Source of the DNA: Bacteroidota bacterium
GTDB taxonomy: Bacteria; Bacteroidota; Bacteroidia; Cytophagales; Cytophagaceae
Length of the DNA stretch: 64,000 nt
Reading direction: 5' to 3'
Assembly: GCA_023458555.1 (NCBI GenBank)
Contig: JAEWYS010000001.1
Coordinates: forward strand, 248,001 to 312,000
The stretch's first letter is position 1. The number at the start of each line of letters is the position of its first letter. The notes beneath the pieces were generated by a model. That model was not told the DNA's origin. It saw only the letters and a list, made by a program, of their open reading frames with translations, and searched no databases. The position numbers were made by a program, and so were the translations under genes. Below, piece by piece: positions 26,759 to 35,734 of the stretch.

Positions 26759-27712
26759 TTATCTGAATTTAACAAAAGTCGCGCCATACCCGAATTTTTC
26801 TTTTAGAGCATCTTTAAAATAGTCTACATTAGGGTTCTGACCGAGCAGTTTGTGAATGCGATTCTTCAAGGTTCCATTTCCAGTACCATGAATAAATGTA
26901 ATTTCTTTCATACCGGAGGCCAGTGCATTCTCCATCGTTTTTTCAAACAAGCCAAGCTGATAAGCAAGAATTTCATCTGCTTTCATCTGTTGATGATTTG
27001 AGGTTATTTTGTCAATATGTAAGTCCACTATACTTTGAGGCTCCTCAAACCGTATTATTTCAGGAGAAATTTGCCCGTTCACTTCCAGCATTGGTATTGC
27101 ATCTGGCTGTATACTTTTGCCTATGCGGTCAATTTCCATGACGTATGCGTCTTTTCCTGTCAGAGGATGCTTCTTTTTATTCTTGAAAAAGCTGGCGGGA
27201 CTGAATGTTACGGATTTGACAAGAGGCGGTCTGAAAAGACTTTTTTCATTACGGAAAAACACGATCTGGAAAATAAGAGGCAGCCAGTCTTTTAACTCAC
27301 TGAGCTTACGTTCTCCAAGAATCTGCCCCTGACCGGAAGGAAGTATATTGCGAACAAGGCCATGAATGTTATGATCTTCATGCTCTTCGGCTACTGTATA
27401 CAAAAGTTCGGAACCTGACAGATTTACAAGCTCAATTTTATGGATATTATCGTTAAAAGGGGCGACGATTACGAAAATGCCCTGTGATGAAGGCAGGGAA
27501 GGTTTACTGATTATCGGTTCTTTTGTAGCAGTCTCCGCCGGTTTGCTGAAGATTCGTTGCTCTTCTGATGCAATCACTACAATCTCCGATTGGAGTACCG
27601 GAATAATAAAACCGTCCTCGATTTCAACTTCGACTGTTTTATCAGGATTTATTTTTCGAATATGACCTTCTCCTGAGCTTCGGAGGAAACGGACTTTATC
27701 ACCTGGATTCAT
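26759..27712 (-). CDS. DUF2027 and Smr domain protein
   Basis: This 317-residue protein starts with a short SH3-like domain (GDKVRFLRSSGEGHIRKI), followed by the DUF2027 core (GIFVIVAPFNDN, VNLSGSELLYTV). The C-terminal 85 residues form a Smr domain with IVDLHIDK, then EITFIHGTGNGTLKNRI. Smr domains nick or bind branched nucleic acids or cleave mRNA at stalled ribosomes in some bacteria; the role of the DUF2027 combination, typical of Bacteroidota, is not known. It lies 10 bp from the DUF2279 gene and reads toward rnpB. Confidence 0.88.
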   Translation of the reverse strand: MNPGDKVRFLRSSGEGHIRKINPDKTVEVEIEDGFIIPVLQSEIVVIASEEQRIFSKPAETATKEPIISKPSLPSSQGIFVIVAPFNDNIHKIELVNLSGSELLYTVAEEHEDHNIHGLVRNILPSGQGQILGERKLSELKDWLPLIFQIVFFRNEKSLFRPPLVKSVTFSPASFFKNKKKHPLTGKDAYVMEIDRIGKSIQPDAIPMLEVNGQISPEIIRFEEPQSIVDLHIDKITSNHQQMKADEILAYQLGLFEKTMENALASGMKEITFIHGTGNGTLKNRIHKLLGQNPNVDYFKDALKEKFGYGATFVKFR

Positions 27713-27722
27713 AAATTGGAAT

Positions 27723-28607
27723 TCAAAAATATAATGGATGAAATTTAAATTTATTATTGCTGAACTCCAATGCCGGAAACGGAATATGGATAATATTCAG
27801 AGGGTACAGCAATGTTTTAACTAATTTGCTTTTAATCGGAACATGGTCAAAATCAAAATCCACAGATAAGAAATATTGCCTGAAAGGCCTGAATCCAGCC
27901 TGAATGTTTTCATGATCTCTTCCATATAGCATATTGTGTGCGCTATAGCCTATGCTAAGATTAATCCAACGGGGAATCGGCTTATGCTGAAAAAAACTGT
28001 TTACATTAAAGGCCAGCCAGTATGTCTGTCCGTTATAGTCTTTTAAGATTTGTTCAGACAGACTGCTGCCCAGCACGTCAGGGCGCAGCCGGGCTAATGA
28101 GCTTGGCTGGAAACTGAATTTAAGCTTTATTCTGATAGATTGCCATGCCAGGTATTGGGATAAATAGAGCAGAGAGCCCATAGCGTTGGCACCAAGATCG
28201 GAAACGGAAGCTCCATACGATTTTTCGAAGCCATCAAAAATCTCAATAGGGGCCTGATATAAAAATCCTCCGATAGCTCCGTATATATGAGAGTTTCTTT
28301 CTGACATTCCGGCCCATTTCAGTGTGCGGGCAATAACGTCTGCTTCTGTAAATGAGGCCATCATATGGCCCATTTTATCCATCTGCTTCCATTGTGGCAG
28401 GTCATTGTAAAAATGAAAGGAAGTACGATTTTCGCTGGTATACCATACGTTGGACATATAAACCATCGCCCCGGCATATGCGCTGTTAACTCCTATTACC
28501 AGTGGATACATACGCTGCCTGATTACCTTGCTGGAGTCAGAAGCTTTGCAGCTAATCACCAGCAAAAATATAAACAAGAAAAATCCGGCCTTTTTAGTGA
28601 TTCTCAT
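27723..28607 (-). CDS. DUF2279 (YfiM-like) envelope lipoprotein
   Basis: This 294-residue protein has a signal with the lipobox-like LLVISCKAS near residue 20. The DUF2279 core is visible as QMDKMGHMMASF near residue 75 and GFLYQAPIEIFDGFEKSYGAS, a compact membrane-associated fold. The C-terminal half is beta-rich (WLAFNVNSFFQ, INLSIGYSAHNMLYG) and looks like barrel strands. The function is unknown. Its start overlaps the tamB stop by 14 bp, so it is probably translationally coupled to tamB and may act in the same envelope pathway. Confidence 0.78.
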   Translation of the reverse strand: MRITKKAGFFLFIFLLVISCKASDSSKVIRQRMYPLVIGVNSAYAGAMVYMSNVWYTSENRTSFHFYNDLPQWKQMDKMGHMMASFTEADVIARTLKWAGMSERNSHIYGAIGGFLYQAPIEIFDGFEKSYGASVSDLGANAMGSLLYLSQYLAWQSIRIKLKFSFQPSSLARLRPDVLGSSLSEQILKDYNGQTYWLAFNVNSFFQHKPIPRWINLSIGYSAHNMLYGRDHENIQAGFRPFRQYFLSVDFDFDHVPIKSKLVKTLLYPLNIIHIPFPALEFSNNKFKFHPLYF

Positions 28608-31600
28608 TTTTCACTGGTATTGCTATAGAAGCTGGTTGTCTCCTGGTCGAATCAGTCGGAGAATTATTGGCAGGGGGGGACTTTTCAACGAATGTTTTTC
28701 TTTTGAACAAATCTTCGAGATTATTAAAGCTCGCTGTATGTAAAAGGCTGAAGCCGGCAGATGTATTTGTGATTCCGCCAATCTGATTTTGAGTGTTTTT
28801 GTTAAAAAGCTTCAGGCGAAGTTTGCCATCTGGTGAAATCAGGTATTCAATAGTCCATTCGCCGGCTATATTGGAAATATTATTATGTCCTGTAGCAGAA
28901 GAGCCCGAAGAGCTGGTCGAAGACTGGGTTTCTGTATTGCTGAAACGACCATCTCGTGTAATACGAAGTCGGCCATCCAGCAAGGTGTAGGAAAGTCTGA
29001 GATTGAAAGTGTTTAAGGCGTCCCTGTCAAGGCCATTAAGATCCAGGTCGATTTGCAGGTTCTCGTCGACCTGGCTTAACCAGTTACCAAGCTGATTGGT
29101 AAGTAATTCGCTAAGATTATTTGCCGGATCCGGAGCAAGACCGGTAAAACTGTATTGAGGCGCAAATCCGCCAAGAATAAGAAGGCTGAAGACCTGTCTG
29201 TTCAATTCCTGTTCATTTTGAGCGATCATCGATTCAAATCCGGTGATATATTGCTCAAGAGAGAGAGGATAATTCAGAATTTTTATTCCGAGATCGATAT
29301 CCGGAGTCAGCAGATTGCCTCTTAGTCCGAGAAGCACATCAACAGGGGTACGTCGGGAACCTTCGGAGTCAATTTTTGAAGAATCTTCAACTGACGTTAT
29401 CAGTGGCCGTAATGAGGCTGACTGATGATAGACTGCTTTTATATCAAGCACACCCTGATAAGGATCTCCGTACCAGGAGATGGAACTGCCTGGCTGAATA
29501 GTAAACTCTTTATTAATAAGATTTGCCAATGTGAAATTGTATCCGCCTTTTTGAATGAAGTATGAGCCGTAAAGGAAAAAGTCTCCGCGGGTATCGATTT
29601 CCAGCTTAAGATTTCCGGAGCCATTGCCCCGGATAATATCGCCTGCCCGTTTATCAAAGATTATTTCAGCATAGGCATCCGGGGTAATTTCAAAATTGAA
29701 ATCCATTTTTATTCCGGAGAGGTCAACCTGATCCTGGGTACCGGCAACTTGCTGACCGGAGCGTAACGAAGTAAATTTTATAAAGCTTTGCTGCTCTATG
29801 GATGCGGATTCCTGGATGGGTATATATATCTTGGTTCCCTTATTGGAAACCGCATTGGCTTTGATTTCAAAATCCTGAAAAGCGCCGAGTAGTTCGATAT
29901 CTCCGGTTACAAAGGCAGAGCCATAAAACAGCTCATTGTCTTTCTCCGTCGTATTCAGAACATGAAAACTATCCATATGTCCACGGATATTAAGGACAAA
30001 ATTTCGGAAGTTGTCATGGAAGATACCGCCATCGACAACAGCGATATCTCCGTAAGCGTCTTTGAGCTTAAGCTTTTTGAATCCGATCAGGTTTTCATCA
30101 AGGTGAATGTAATCGTCCAGATAATAGGTTGTATTCAGATAATCAACTCTGAACGATCCTTTATTTACTTCAGCTTTCCCTTTTACAATCAGATTGCTGG
30201 TTGTTCCCTGAATCTGAAGGTTACCGGTAGCAGTTCCCTTTATCTGACTGATAGCTCCTTCCAGTATCGGGTTAAGAATTTCGAGATTCGCTTTGTTTAA
30301 TCGGGCATTCAGATTAAGCAACTGTGTTTTTTCTTCTTTATTCTGTTTGACATATCCGTCAAGATAAATTATTTTTTCATTTTCCCGGAGTACATCAACC
30401 TGGACTTCAAGGCGATCATATTTGTTATTCCAGCCTGCCATTCCATTGATATTTCCAATAAGAAAATCGTCTACCTTAAAAGTATCAATAGCAATATTTC
30501 CGTTCAGATTCAGATTATTAATGACATCTTTCAGCAAAAGATTTCCGTTGACGATTCCGCTGATAGAAGCTCCTTCTATCAAAGGATTAAGTGTTGAAAG
30601 CTCGAAATCGGAAATTGCCAGTGTCGCTTCCTGGCTTGCATCAGAAGATACATTGCCGTTTAATTCAATGGATTGATTGGCATTATAAACAGTAAACCCA
30701 TCGAATAGCACACCTTTGGGAGTAAAGAATATTTCATTCTGATTGCCGATCGACCATTTTTTATTCAGTAGGGAAAGGGAAGAGTTGTTATTGAGTGAAA
30801 CAATTTGTTTGCCATCTTCCTGCAAGGATAAGAGTCCGTTAAGGTATATAGCGTTTTCATTGCCTGTCTGCCTGATACCGGTGGTGAAATTTAACCGTTC
30901 GCTATTCCATATGCCTTCTAAGACAAACTGCTCTGTCTGTGGGAAATTTTTTAGCGATTGTTTCGGGGATTTGACATAAATCATTGCCAGCACGTCCGAG
31001 CTGTCATGAAACTTTGAGGTATTCAGCTCGAAACTTGTTCCGTACAATTCATTTTCGCGATAATATATGGTGTCTATATTCGTGAAGCAATTGAAGACAG
31101 AAGTATAGTTGTTGATAAATTCTCCTTTTATTTTAGTGTTTTCGGAAAGATATAGTCCTGGTACATAAATGGAAAACAGGTTATTCAGATCCTTTATATT
31201 TATGGTAAAATCAACGGTATATTTTTCTGTGTCTTTAAAGGATGCTTTGGATGTATAATAAGAGTTGATGGCATTTTTGTTATTTACAATATTGAGCTCG
31301 TATTCTTTATAAAGTCTGAGCAGGTCAGTATACAGTGTTGTAAATTCGAAATTACCTCTGGCATCAACCCCCAGAAGATCAGAGTTTAAGTAAAATGTTC
31401 TGATACCAGCTTCCTTGGTACTTTTTGCAAAGAGCGTATCGATGAAAAGCTCTTTATTGCCTTCATAAAGAAGATATGTATTGGCACAATAGGCTTCTCC
31501 TACAATTTCATCGGGTTTTAGTCCGGTAAAATCCAGCTTGAAGCTGGAGATAAGATAGGTTTCCCTGTCGGCAAAGTTTAACGGTTTGAGGTTGGCTTTC

Positions 31601-33204
31601 TCAAAATTGGCAGCAATATTAAATTTGTTAACATTGTCCTTTAAGTTGATAAGACCATTGGCTGAGAATTTCAGGTTCGGGTCTGTTATGGATATAAAAC
31701 CGTCAAAAAGTTCATCGCTGAGGGTCGCATCGACAATGATTCCCTGATACCTGTACTTGTTAAAGCTCAGACCCGATATACTGGCATCGAGTCTCACTTC
31801 TGCATCACTCAGAGTAAGTCCTTTACCTTCAAGAGTTCCATTCATATCAATATGTCCGAGGCGATCCGGGATCCCCAGAAATTTGCCGATATGAAAATTA
31901 GTGGTTTTAAGATTGCCTTTGTATAAGGCGTCCAGGTTTTTACCTTCCAGAAATTTAAAGTTAATATCTGATTCCAGGTTTCCCAAGGCAGTTGAAAAAT
32001 CGCCGTGAGCTACAAAATCGTACGAAAATCCGACAAATTCCCCCGTTCCTTTGATATATCCGAGACGGGAAAAAACCGGATAGCTCTGAGCTGTGGCATA
32101 TTGTTTAAGATCAGTGGAAAGAAGGGTAGAGTTGACAAATTTGCAATCAATATAGGTTTCATTCAATTCAGGCAATCCCTTGAAGGATGCTTTTCCCTTG
32201 ATGATACTGTTTTTTCCAAAACCTAATACAAGGTCAGTTACAGAGAAGTTAACCACCCGGCCTTTAAATTTACCGGACAGGAATGCATAATCTGAATAGG
32301 GTTTTAGCTGAGGTGCAAAATTTCCGAGATCTTTCGTGTATATCTTACTACTGTCCAGACGTGCTCTGACGTTTATTTTTTCATTAAAATCAGAAAGATC
32401 ATTGATATGCTCATACTCAAACACAAGCTCCCTGTTTAAATAGCTGTTGCCAATGTATGCGTCAATATTTTCAAAAAGCATTGTGTGCTTTGTGACAGTA
32501 AAGAGTAAGGATGTATTCTGAACCTGTAAGGCAGTCTGCTGCTCAAGAGCATTTAAATGATCAATCTGTATTCTGAACGTATCAGCGATTACATTCAGAT
32601 CAGTGACAATGGCATTTATATTCTCAAAAATAAAGTGATTGTGATCAAAACCAGAGGTAATCAGGTCTCTTCGTTTATCGAAATAGCTAAAGTACATATT
32701 GCGCAATGTTACTTTCTCAATAGCGAAGGGTCTGGGCGGGCCGGATCTGGGAGTTTTTGGAGTCGTTAGTTCCCGTATCGTTTCTATAAAGTTGGAAATA
32801 TTAACGCTGCTGTCGGAAGCAAATTTGAACAGGTTGACCTTGCCGTTTTCCAGGATGATTTCTTCGACAAGGAGTTCAGGATTTTTAATCGAGCCGATGC
32901 TGAAATCCACGCTGGCATGATCGAGATAAATCATCTGATTTTTGTCCCGGTCAAGCACACTTACTCCGTTAAGGTGAAGCTTGTCAAACCAGCTTATGGC
33001 AACAGCCTCAACCGTAATAGGATAATGAAGAACATCGGATATATATTCCGTAGCTTTCTGGACAACGTAGGTCTGAACAGCAGGAAACTGCAATGCAGTA
33101 ACAACAGTCCCCAAAATCCCAAGTATCGAGATAATAAATAGCAGGACAGTCTTTACAAGCCGCTTAAAGACTTTTTTATATTGTATATTTGTTACCTTTG
33201 TCAA
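28594..33204 (-). CDS. TamB/AsmA-family envelope transport protein, very large
   Basis: This 1536-residue protein has one N-terminal membrane helix (VKTVLLFIISILGILGTVV), long repetitive beta-strand sequence typical of AsmA/TamB bridges, and the C-terminal TamB domain (DUF490; FIQKGGYNFTLANLINKEF, LLGLRGNLLTPDIDL, LLILGGFAPQ, LRLSYTLLDGRLRITRDG). Such proteins span the periplasm and help lipid or protein transfer to the outer membrane. The first possible start is TTG at 33204, directly after an in-frame TAG; no ATG precedes the membrane helix, so the TTG is accepted with caution. A serine-rich tail precedes the final 60 residues. It is divergent from tsaD. Confidence 0.88.
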   Translation of the reverse strand: MTKVTNIQYKKVFKRLVKTVLLFIISILGILGTVVTALQFPAVQTYVVQKATEYISDVLHYPITVEAVAISWFDKLHLNGVSVLDRDKNQMIYLDHASVDFSIGSIKNPELLVEEIILENGKVNLFKFASDSSVNISNFIETIRELTTPKTPRSGPPRPFAIEKVTLRNMYFSYFDKRRDLITSGFDHNHFIFENINAIVTDLNVIADTFRIQIDHLNALEQQTALQVQNTSLLFTVTKHTMLFENIDAYIGNSYLNRELVFEYEHINDLSDFNEKINVRARLDSSKIYTKDLGNFAPQLKPYSDYAFLSGKFKGRVVNFSVTDLVLGFGKNSIIKGKASFKGLPELNETYIDCKFVNSTLLSTDLKQYATAQSYPVFSRLGYIKGTGEFVGFSYDFVAHGDFSTALGNLESDINFKFLEGKNLDALYKGNLKTTNFHIGKFLGIPDRLGHIDMNGTLEGKGLTLSDAEVRLDASISGLSFNKYRYQGIIVDATLSDELFDGFISITDPNLKFSANGLINLKDNVNKFNIAANFEKANLKPLNFADRETYLISSFKLDFTGLKPDEIVGEAYCANTYLLYEGNKELFIDTLFAKSTKEAGIRTFYLNSDLLGVDARGNFEFTTLYTDLLRLYKEYELNIVNNKNAINSYYTSKASFKDTEKYTVDFTINIKDLNNLFSIYVPGLYLSENTKIKGEFINNYTSVFNCFTNIDTIYYRENELYGTSFELNTSKFHDSSDVLAMIYVKSPKQSLKNFPQTEQFVLEGIWNSERLNFTTGIRQTGNENAIYLNGLLSLQEDGKQIVSLNNNSSLSLLNKKWSIGNQNEIFFTPKGVLFDGFTVYNANQSIELNGNVSSDASQEATLAISDFELSTLNPLIEGASISGIVNGNLLLKDVINNLNLNGNIAIDTFKVDDFLIGNINGMAGWNNKYDRLEVQVDVLRENEKIIYLDGYVKQNKEEKTQLLNLNARLNKANLEILNPILEGAISQIKGTATGNLQIQGTTSNLIVKGKAEVNKGSFRVDYLNTTYYLDDYIHLDENLIGFKKLKLKDAYGDIAVVDGGIFHDNFRNFVLNIRGHMDSFHVLNTTEKDNELFYGSAFVTGDIELLGAFQDFEIKANAVSNKGTKIYIPIQESASIEQQSFIKFTSLRSGQQVAGTQDQVDLSGIKMDFNFEITPDAYAEIIFDKRAGDIIRGNGSGNLKLEIDTRGDFFLYGSYFIQKGGYNFTLANLINKEFTIQPGSSISWYGDPYQGVLDIKAVYHQSASLRPLITSVEDSSKIDSEGSRRTPVDVLLGLRGNLLTPDIDLGIKILNYPLSLEQYITGFESMIAQNEQELNRQVFSLLILGGFAPQYSFTGLAPDPANNLSELLTNQLGNWLSQVDENLQIDLDLNGLDRDALNTFNLRLSYTLLDGRLRITRDGRFSNTETQSSTSSSGSSATGHNNISNIAGEWTIEYLISPDGKLRLKLFNKNTQNQIGGITNTSAGFSLLHTASFNNLEDLFKRKTFVEKSPPANNSPTDSTRRQPASIAIPVKNENH
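33184..33200 (+). promoter_or_regulatory. Tandem -7 elements of tsaD inside the tamB 5' end
   Basis: TATATTTG (33184-33191) and TACCTTTG (33193-33200) both match TAnnTTTG exactly. They lie 13-29 bp before the tsaD ATG and inside tamB codons 2-7. No TTG at -33 is evident. Confidence 0.55.
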
Positions 33205-33212
33205 CTATTAGT

Positions 33213-34217
33213 ATGAAGTTAGCAATCCTGGCAATAGAGTCTTCCTGTGATGAAACGTCAGCGGCAGTAATTTATGATGGCAAAATTCTTGCCAACGTAG
33301 TTGCCACCCAGTATATACACGAAAAATATGGCGGAATAGTGCCCGAACTTGCTTCGCGCGCGCATCAGCAGAATATAATCCCCGTTGTTGCCAAGGCTCT
33401 GGAAGATGCAAATATACAAAAAAGTGACATAAAGGCAGTGGCTTTTACCAGAGGTCCCGGGCTTTTGGGGGCATTGCTTGTAGGAGTTTCTTTTGCAAAA
33501 TCCTTTGCACTGGGATTAAATATACCTCTTATAGAGGTTAATCACATGCAGGCGCATATTCTGGCGCATTTTATTGAGGAGCCGCGGCCGGCTTTTCCGT
33601 TCCTGTGTCTTACAGTCAGCGGTGGTCATACGCAGATAGTGCGTGTTACAGATCACCTGGAAATGGAGGTTATCGGACAGACACAGGACGATGCAGTGGG
33701 TGAGGCTTTTGATAAGTCAGCCAAGCTGCTCGGGCTGCCATATCCCGGCGGGCCGTTGATCGATAAGCTGGCTCAGCAGGGAAATTCTGAAGCTTTTACT
33801 TTTCCGGATGTGGAAATGCAGGGACTGAATTTTTCATTCAGCGGAATAAAAACGGCAATTATGTATTTCCTGAAAGAAAAGACTAAAAATCAGCCGGATT
33901 TTATCGAAAAGAATATGCCGGATATATGTGCCTCGGTACAAAAAACGCTGATTGATATACTGATGAAGAAACTTCGAAGAGCATCGCGGGAAACCGGAAT
34001 CCGGGAAATTGCAATCGCGGGAGGTGTTTCAGCGAACAGTGGACTTCGAAAGGCTGTTAATGATGAAGCAGAGAAATCAGGCTGGAATGTTTATATTCCA
34101 CGTTTTGAGTATTGTACAGACAATGCTGCCATGATTGCAATGGCTGCGCATTACAAATATCTTAAAGGAGAGTTTACCGGACAGGATGTGAGTCCTGATC
34201 CAAGAATGGCAATCTGA
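33213..34217 (+). CDS. tsaD: tRNA N6-adenosine threonylcarbamoyltransferase TsaD
   Basis: TsaD transfers threonylcarbamoyl to adenosine 37 of ANN-decoding tRNAs with TsaB and TsaE. The ATG at 33213 gives 334 residues and the correct family start AILAIESSCDETSAAV. The metal-binding histidines occur in VNHMQAHILAH near residue 110. Nucleotide-site motifs include TVSGGHTQIV, GEAFDKSAKLLGLPYPGG and a late AGGVSANSGLR. The upstream ORF extension of eight codons lacks family similarity. It starts the rightward run to smpB. Confidence 0.97.
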   Translation: MKLAILAIESSCDETSAAVIYDGKILANVVATQYIHEKYGGIVPELASRAHQQNIIPVVAKALEDANIQKSDIKAVAFTRGPGLLGALLVGVSFAKSFALGLNIPLIEVNHMQAHILAHFIEEPRPAFPFLCLTVSGGHTQIVRVTDHLEMEVIGQTQDDAVGEAFDKSAKLLGLPYPGGPLIDKLAQQGNSEAFTFPDVEMQGLNFSFSGIKTAIMYFLKEKTKNQPDFIEKNMPDICASVQKTLIDILMKKLRRASRETGIREIAIAGGVSANSGLRKAVNDEAEKSGWNVYIPRFEYCTDNAAMIAMAAHYKYLKGEFTGQDVSPDPRMAI

Positions 34218-34224
34218 ATTGACT

Positions 34225-34692
34225 ATGACAAATAAGAAAGGTGAATTTTTAAAATCAGTCAATATAAAGAACCGGAAGGCTTCTTTCGAGTTTCATTTTC
34301 TGGATACGTATGTAGCGGGTATTGCACTTGCCGGAACAGAAATAAAATCAATCAGGCAGAATAAAGCGAGCTTGCAGGAGGCGTACTGCTATTTCAACAA
34401 CAGAGAGCTTTTCGTTAAAGGAATGAATATATCTCCATATGAACAGGGGACATATGCTAATCATGATCCTCTGAGAGAGAGAAAGCTTCTTTTGAAGAAA
34501 AGAGAGTTGGATAAGCTTGAAGAAAGCCTGAAAGATAAGGGATTGACGATAATTCCTTTGCGCCTGTTTACCAATGATCGTGGTTTTGCCAAAATGGAAA
34601 TAGCTCTTGCCAAGGGAAAGAAGCTGTATGATAAGCGCGAAACCATTAAAGAAAAGGATGTTAAGAGAGAAATGTCGAGAATAAAGATTTAA
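34225..34692 (+). CDS. smpB: SsrA-binding protein SmpB
   Basis: SmpB binds tmRNA and delivers it to stalled ribosomes in trans-translation. The ATG at 34225 yields 155 residues with the expected beta-barrel core (FLDTYVAGIALAGTEIKSIR, KASLQEAYCYF, GTYANHDPLRERKLLL) and the basic C-terminal tail beginning AKGKKLYDKRETIKEKD. It is separated from tsaD by only 7 bp and is cotranscribed. Confidence 0.97.
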   Translation: MTNKKGEFLKSVNIKNRKASFEFHFLDTYVAGIALAGTEIKSIRQNKASLQEAYCYFNNRELFVKGMNISPYEQGTYANHDPLRERKLLLKKRELDKLEESLKDKGLTIIPLRLFTNDRGFAKMEIALAKGKKLYDKRETIKEKDVKREMSRIKI

Positions 34693-34702
34693 AATCTGAC
34701 TT

Positions 34703-35548
34703 ATGCAGCAAAGCGACAGTACGCAAATCGCAGATGAAAAAGAACAGGAGAACACCTCACCGGAGTATGGAATATGTTATCAGAGTATTGTGCCGGTTCG
34801 TAATAGTGCTTCCCATCGTAGTGAAATGATCTCTCAGCTTTTGTTCGGAGAACATTACACGGTAATTGCCAAAGACGAAAAGCAGGAATGGGTATTGATT
34901 GAGAATGCCTTCGATAAATACAGAGGATGGATTGATATAAAGCAACATCAGCAAATTTCCGGCGACTATTTTTCCATTGTTGATTCTATGCGCTGGCCTG
35001 TCAATAAAGACCTGGTCGGACTGGTTCACGGACAAAATAAAGTTATTCCGATTGTATACGGCTCTGCCCTGCCTATATATAATAACGGGGTGATGATCAT
35101 CGAAAAGGAACCGTTTAAGTATCAGGGCGAGGTTATTTATCCTTTGCAGTCTGCCAGTTATGAATTTCTTTATTCAGTGGCGAGATTTTTCTTTGCAGCG
35201 CCCTATTTATGGGGGGGGAGAACACCCTTTGGCATTGATTGCAGCGGTTTTGTGCAGCAGGTCTTCAAAATATGCGGTTATACATTGCCCAGAGATGCTT
35301 ATCAGCAGGCTGAAAAGGGCACAAAAGTTGAGTTTGCTCACTGTATGCCCGGTGATATAGCCTTTTTCAGTAATGCGGAAGGAAAAGTTACCCATGTCGG
35401 TATTGTATGCGAGAACAATCGTATTATGCATGCCTCCGGAGAGGTCAGGATTGATAAGCTTGACGCCAAAGGAATATGCAATGTATATACGGGGGAGCAT
35501 ACACACTTTCTTTATTCGATAAGAAGGATACTGGCCGAACAAAAATGA
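34703..35548 (+). CDS. NlpC/P60 peptidoglycan hydrolase with N-terminal SH3-like domains
   Basis: This 281-residue cysteine peptidase cleaves peptide stems of peptidoglycan (C40 family). Residues about 20-150 contain two SH3-like segments (SIVPVRNSASHRSEMISQLL and GLVHGQNKVIPIVYGS). The catalytic domain follows with C180 (DCSGFVQ), H231 (THVGIV) and H243 (MHASGEVR) as the expected triad. YLWGGRTPFGIDCSG is the family signature. No signal peptide is evident, so export could use an unrecognised route or the protein may act on recycled fragments. It lies 10 bp after smpB. Confidence 0.9.
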   Translation: MQQSDSTQIADEKEQENTSPEYGICYQSIVPVRNSASHRSEMISQLLFGEHYTVIAKDEKQEWVLIENAFDKYRGWIDIKQHQQISGDYFSIVDSMRWPVNKDLVGLVHGQNKVIPIVYGSALPIYNNGVMIIEKEPFKYQGEVIYPLQSASYEFLYSVARFFFAAPYLWGGRTPFGIDCSGFVQQVFKICGYTLPRDAYQQAEKGTKVEFAHCMPGDIAFFSNAEGKVTHVGIVCENNRIMHASGEVRIDKLDAKGICNVYTGEHTHFLYSIRRILAEQK

Positions 35549-35610
35549 AACCTTTTTTCAGCAAAGATAATTATAGAGTTCCGGGGTTTTTATTATACCG
35601 GAATTATTAT

Positions 35611-35618
35611 TACTTTTG
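35611..35618 (+). promoter_or_regulatory. rpsA -7 promoter element
   Basis: TACTTTTG matches TAnnTTTG exactly, and TTT rather than TTG sits 20 bp upstream. Transcription would start near 35625, at the first hairpin of the rpsA leader. Confidence 0.65.
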
Positions 35619-35622
35619 CGGT

Positions 35623-35721
35623 CCCTTTCAGGTGAAAGGGTTTGTTCTGATTATCAGGGCAAACAGTATAAACTTAAAACCTCAGTCTGTATGGCTCTAT
35701 AAGACTGTTGTATTCAGAGCC
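35623..35721 (+). promoter_or_regulatory. Structured rpsA leader with H-type pseudoknot
   Basis: Three elements stand in a row. Hairpin 1 is CCCTTTC / GAAAGGG (35623-35640). Hairpin 2 is TTTGTTCTGA / TCAGGGCAAA with a 3-nt loop (35641-35663). The H-type pseudoknot pairs CAGTCT (35683-35688) with AGACTG (35702-35707), and GGCTCT (35693-35698) with AGAGCC (35716-35721). The pseudoknot ends 13 nt before the rpsA ATG, placing it where S1 or the 30S subunit would bind. Autoregulation by S1 is an inference; the base pairing is directly visible. Confidence 0.65.
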
Positions 35722-35734
35722 TTTTCTAATTAAA

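Noticed and set aside
26335..26822. Short ORFs across the RNase P RNA region
   Set aside because: They coincide with conserved RNase P RNA elements on the minus strand, so they are not protein genes.
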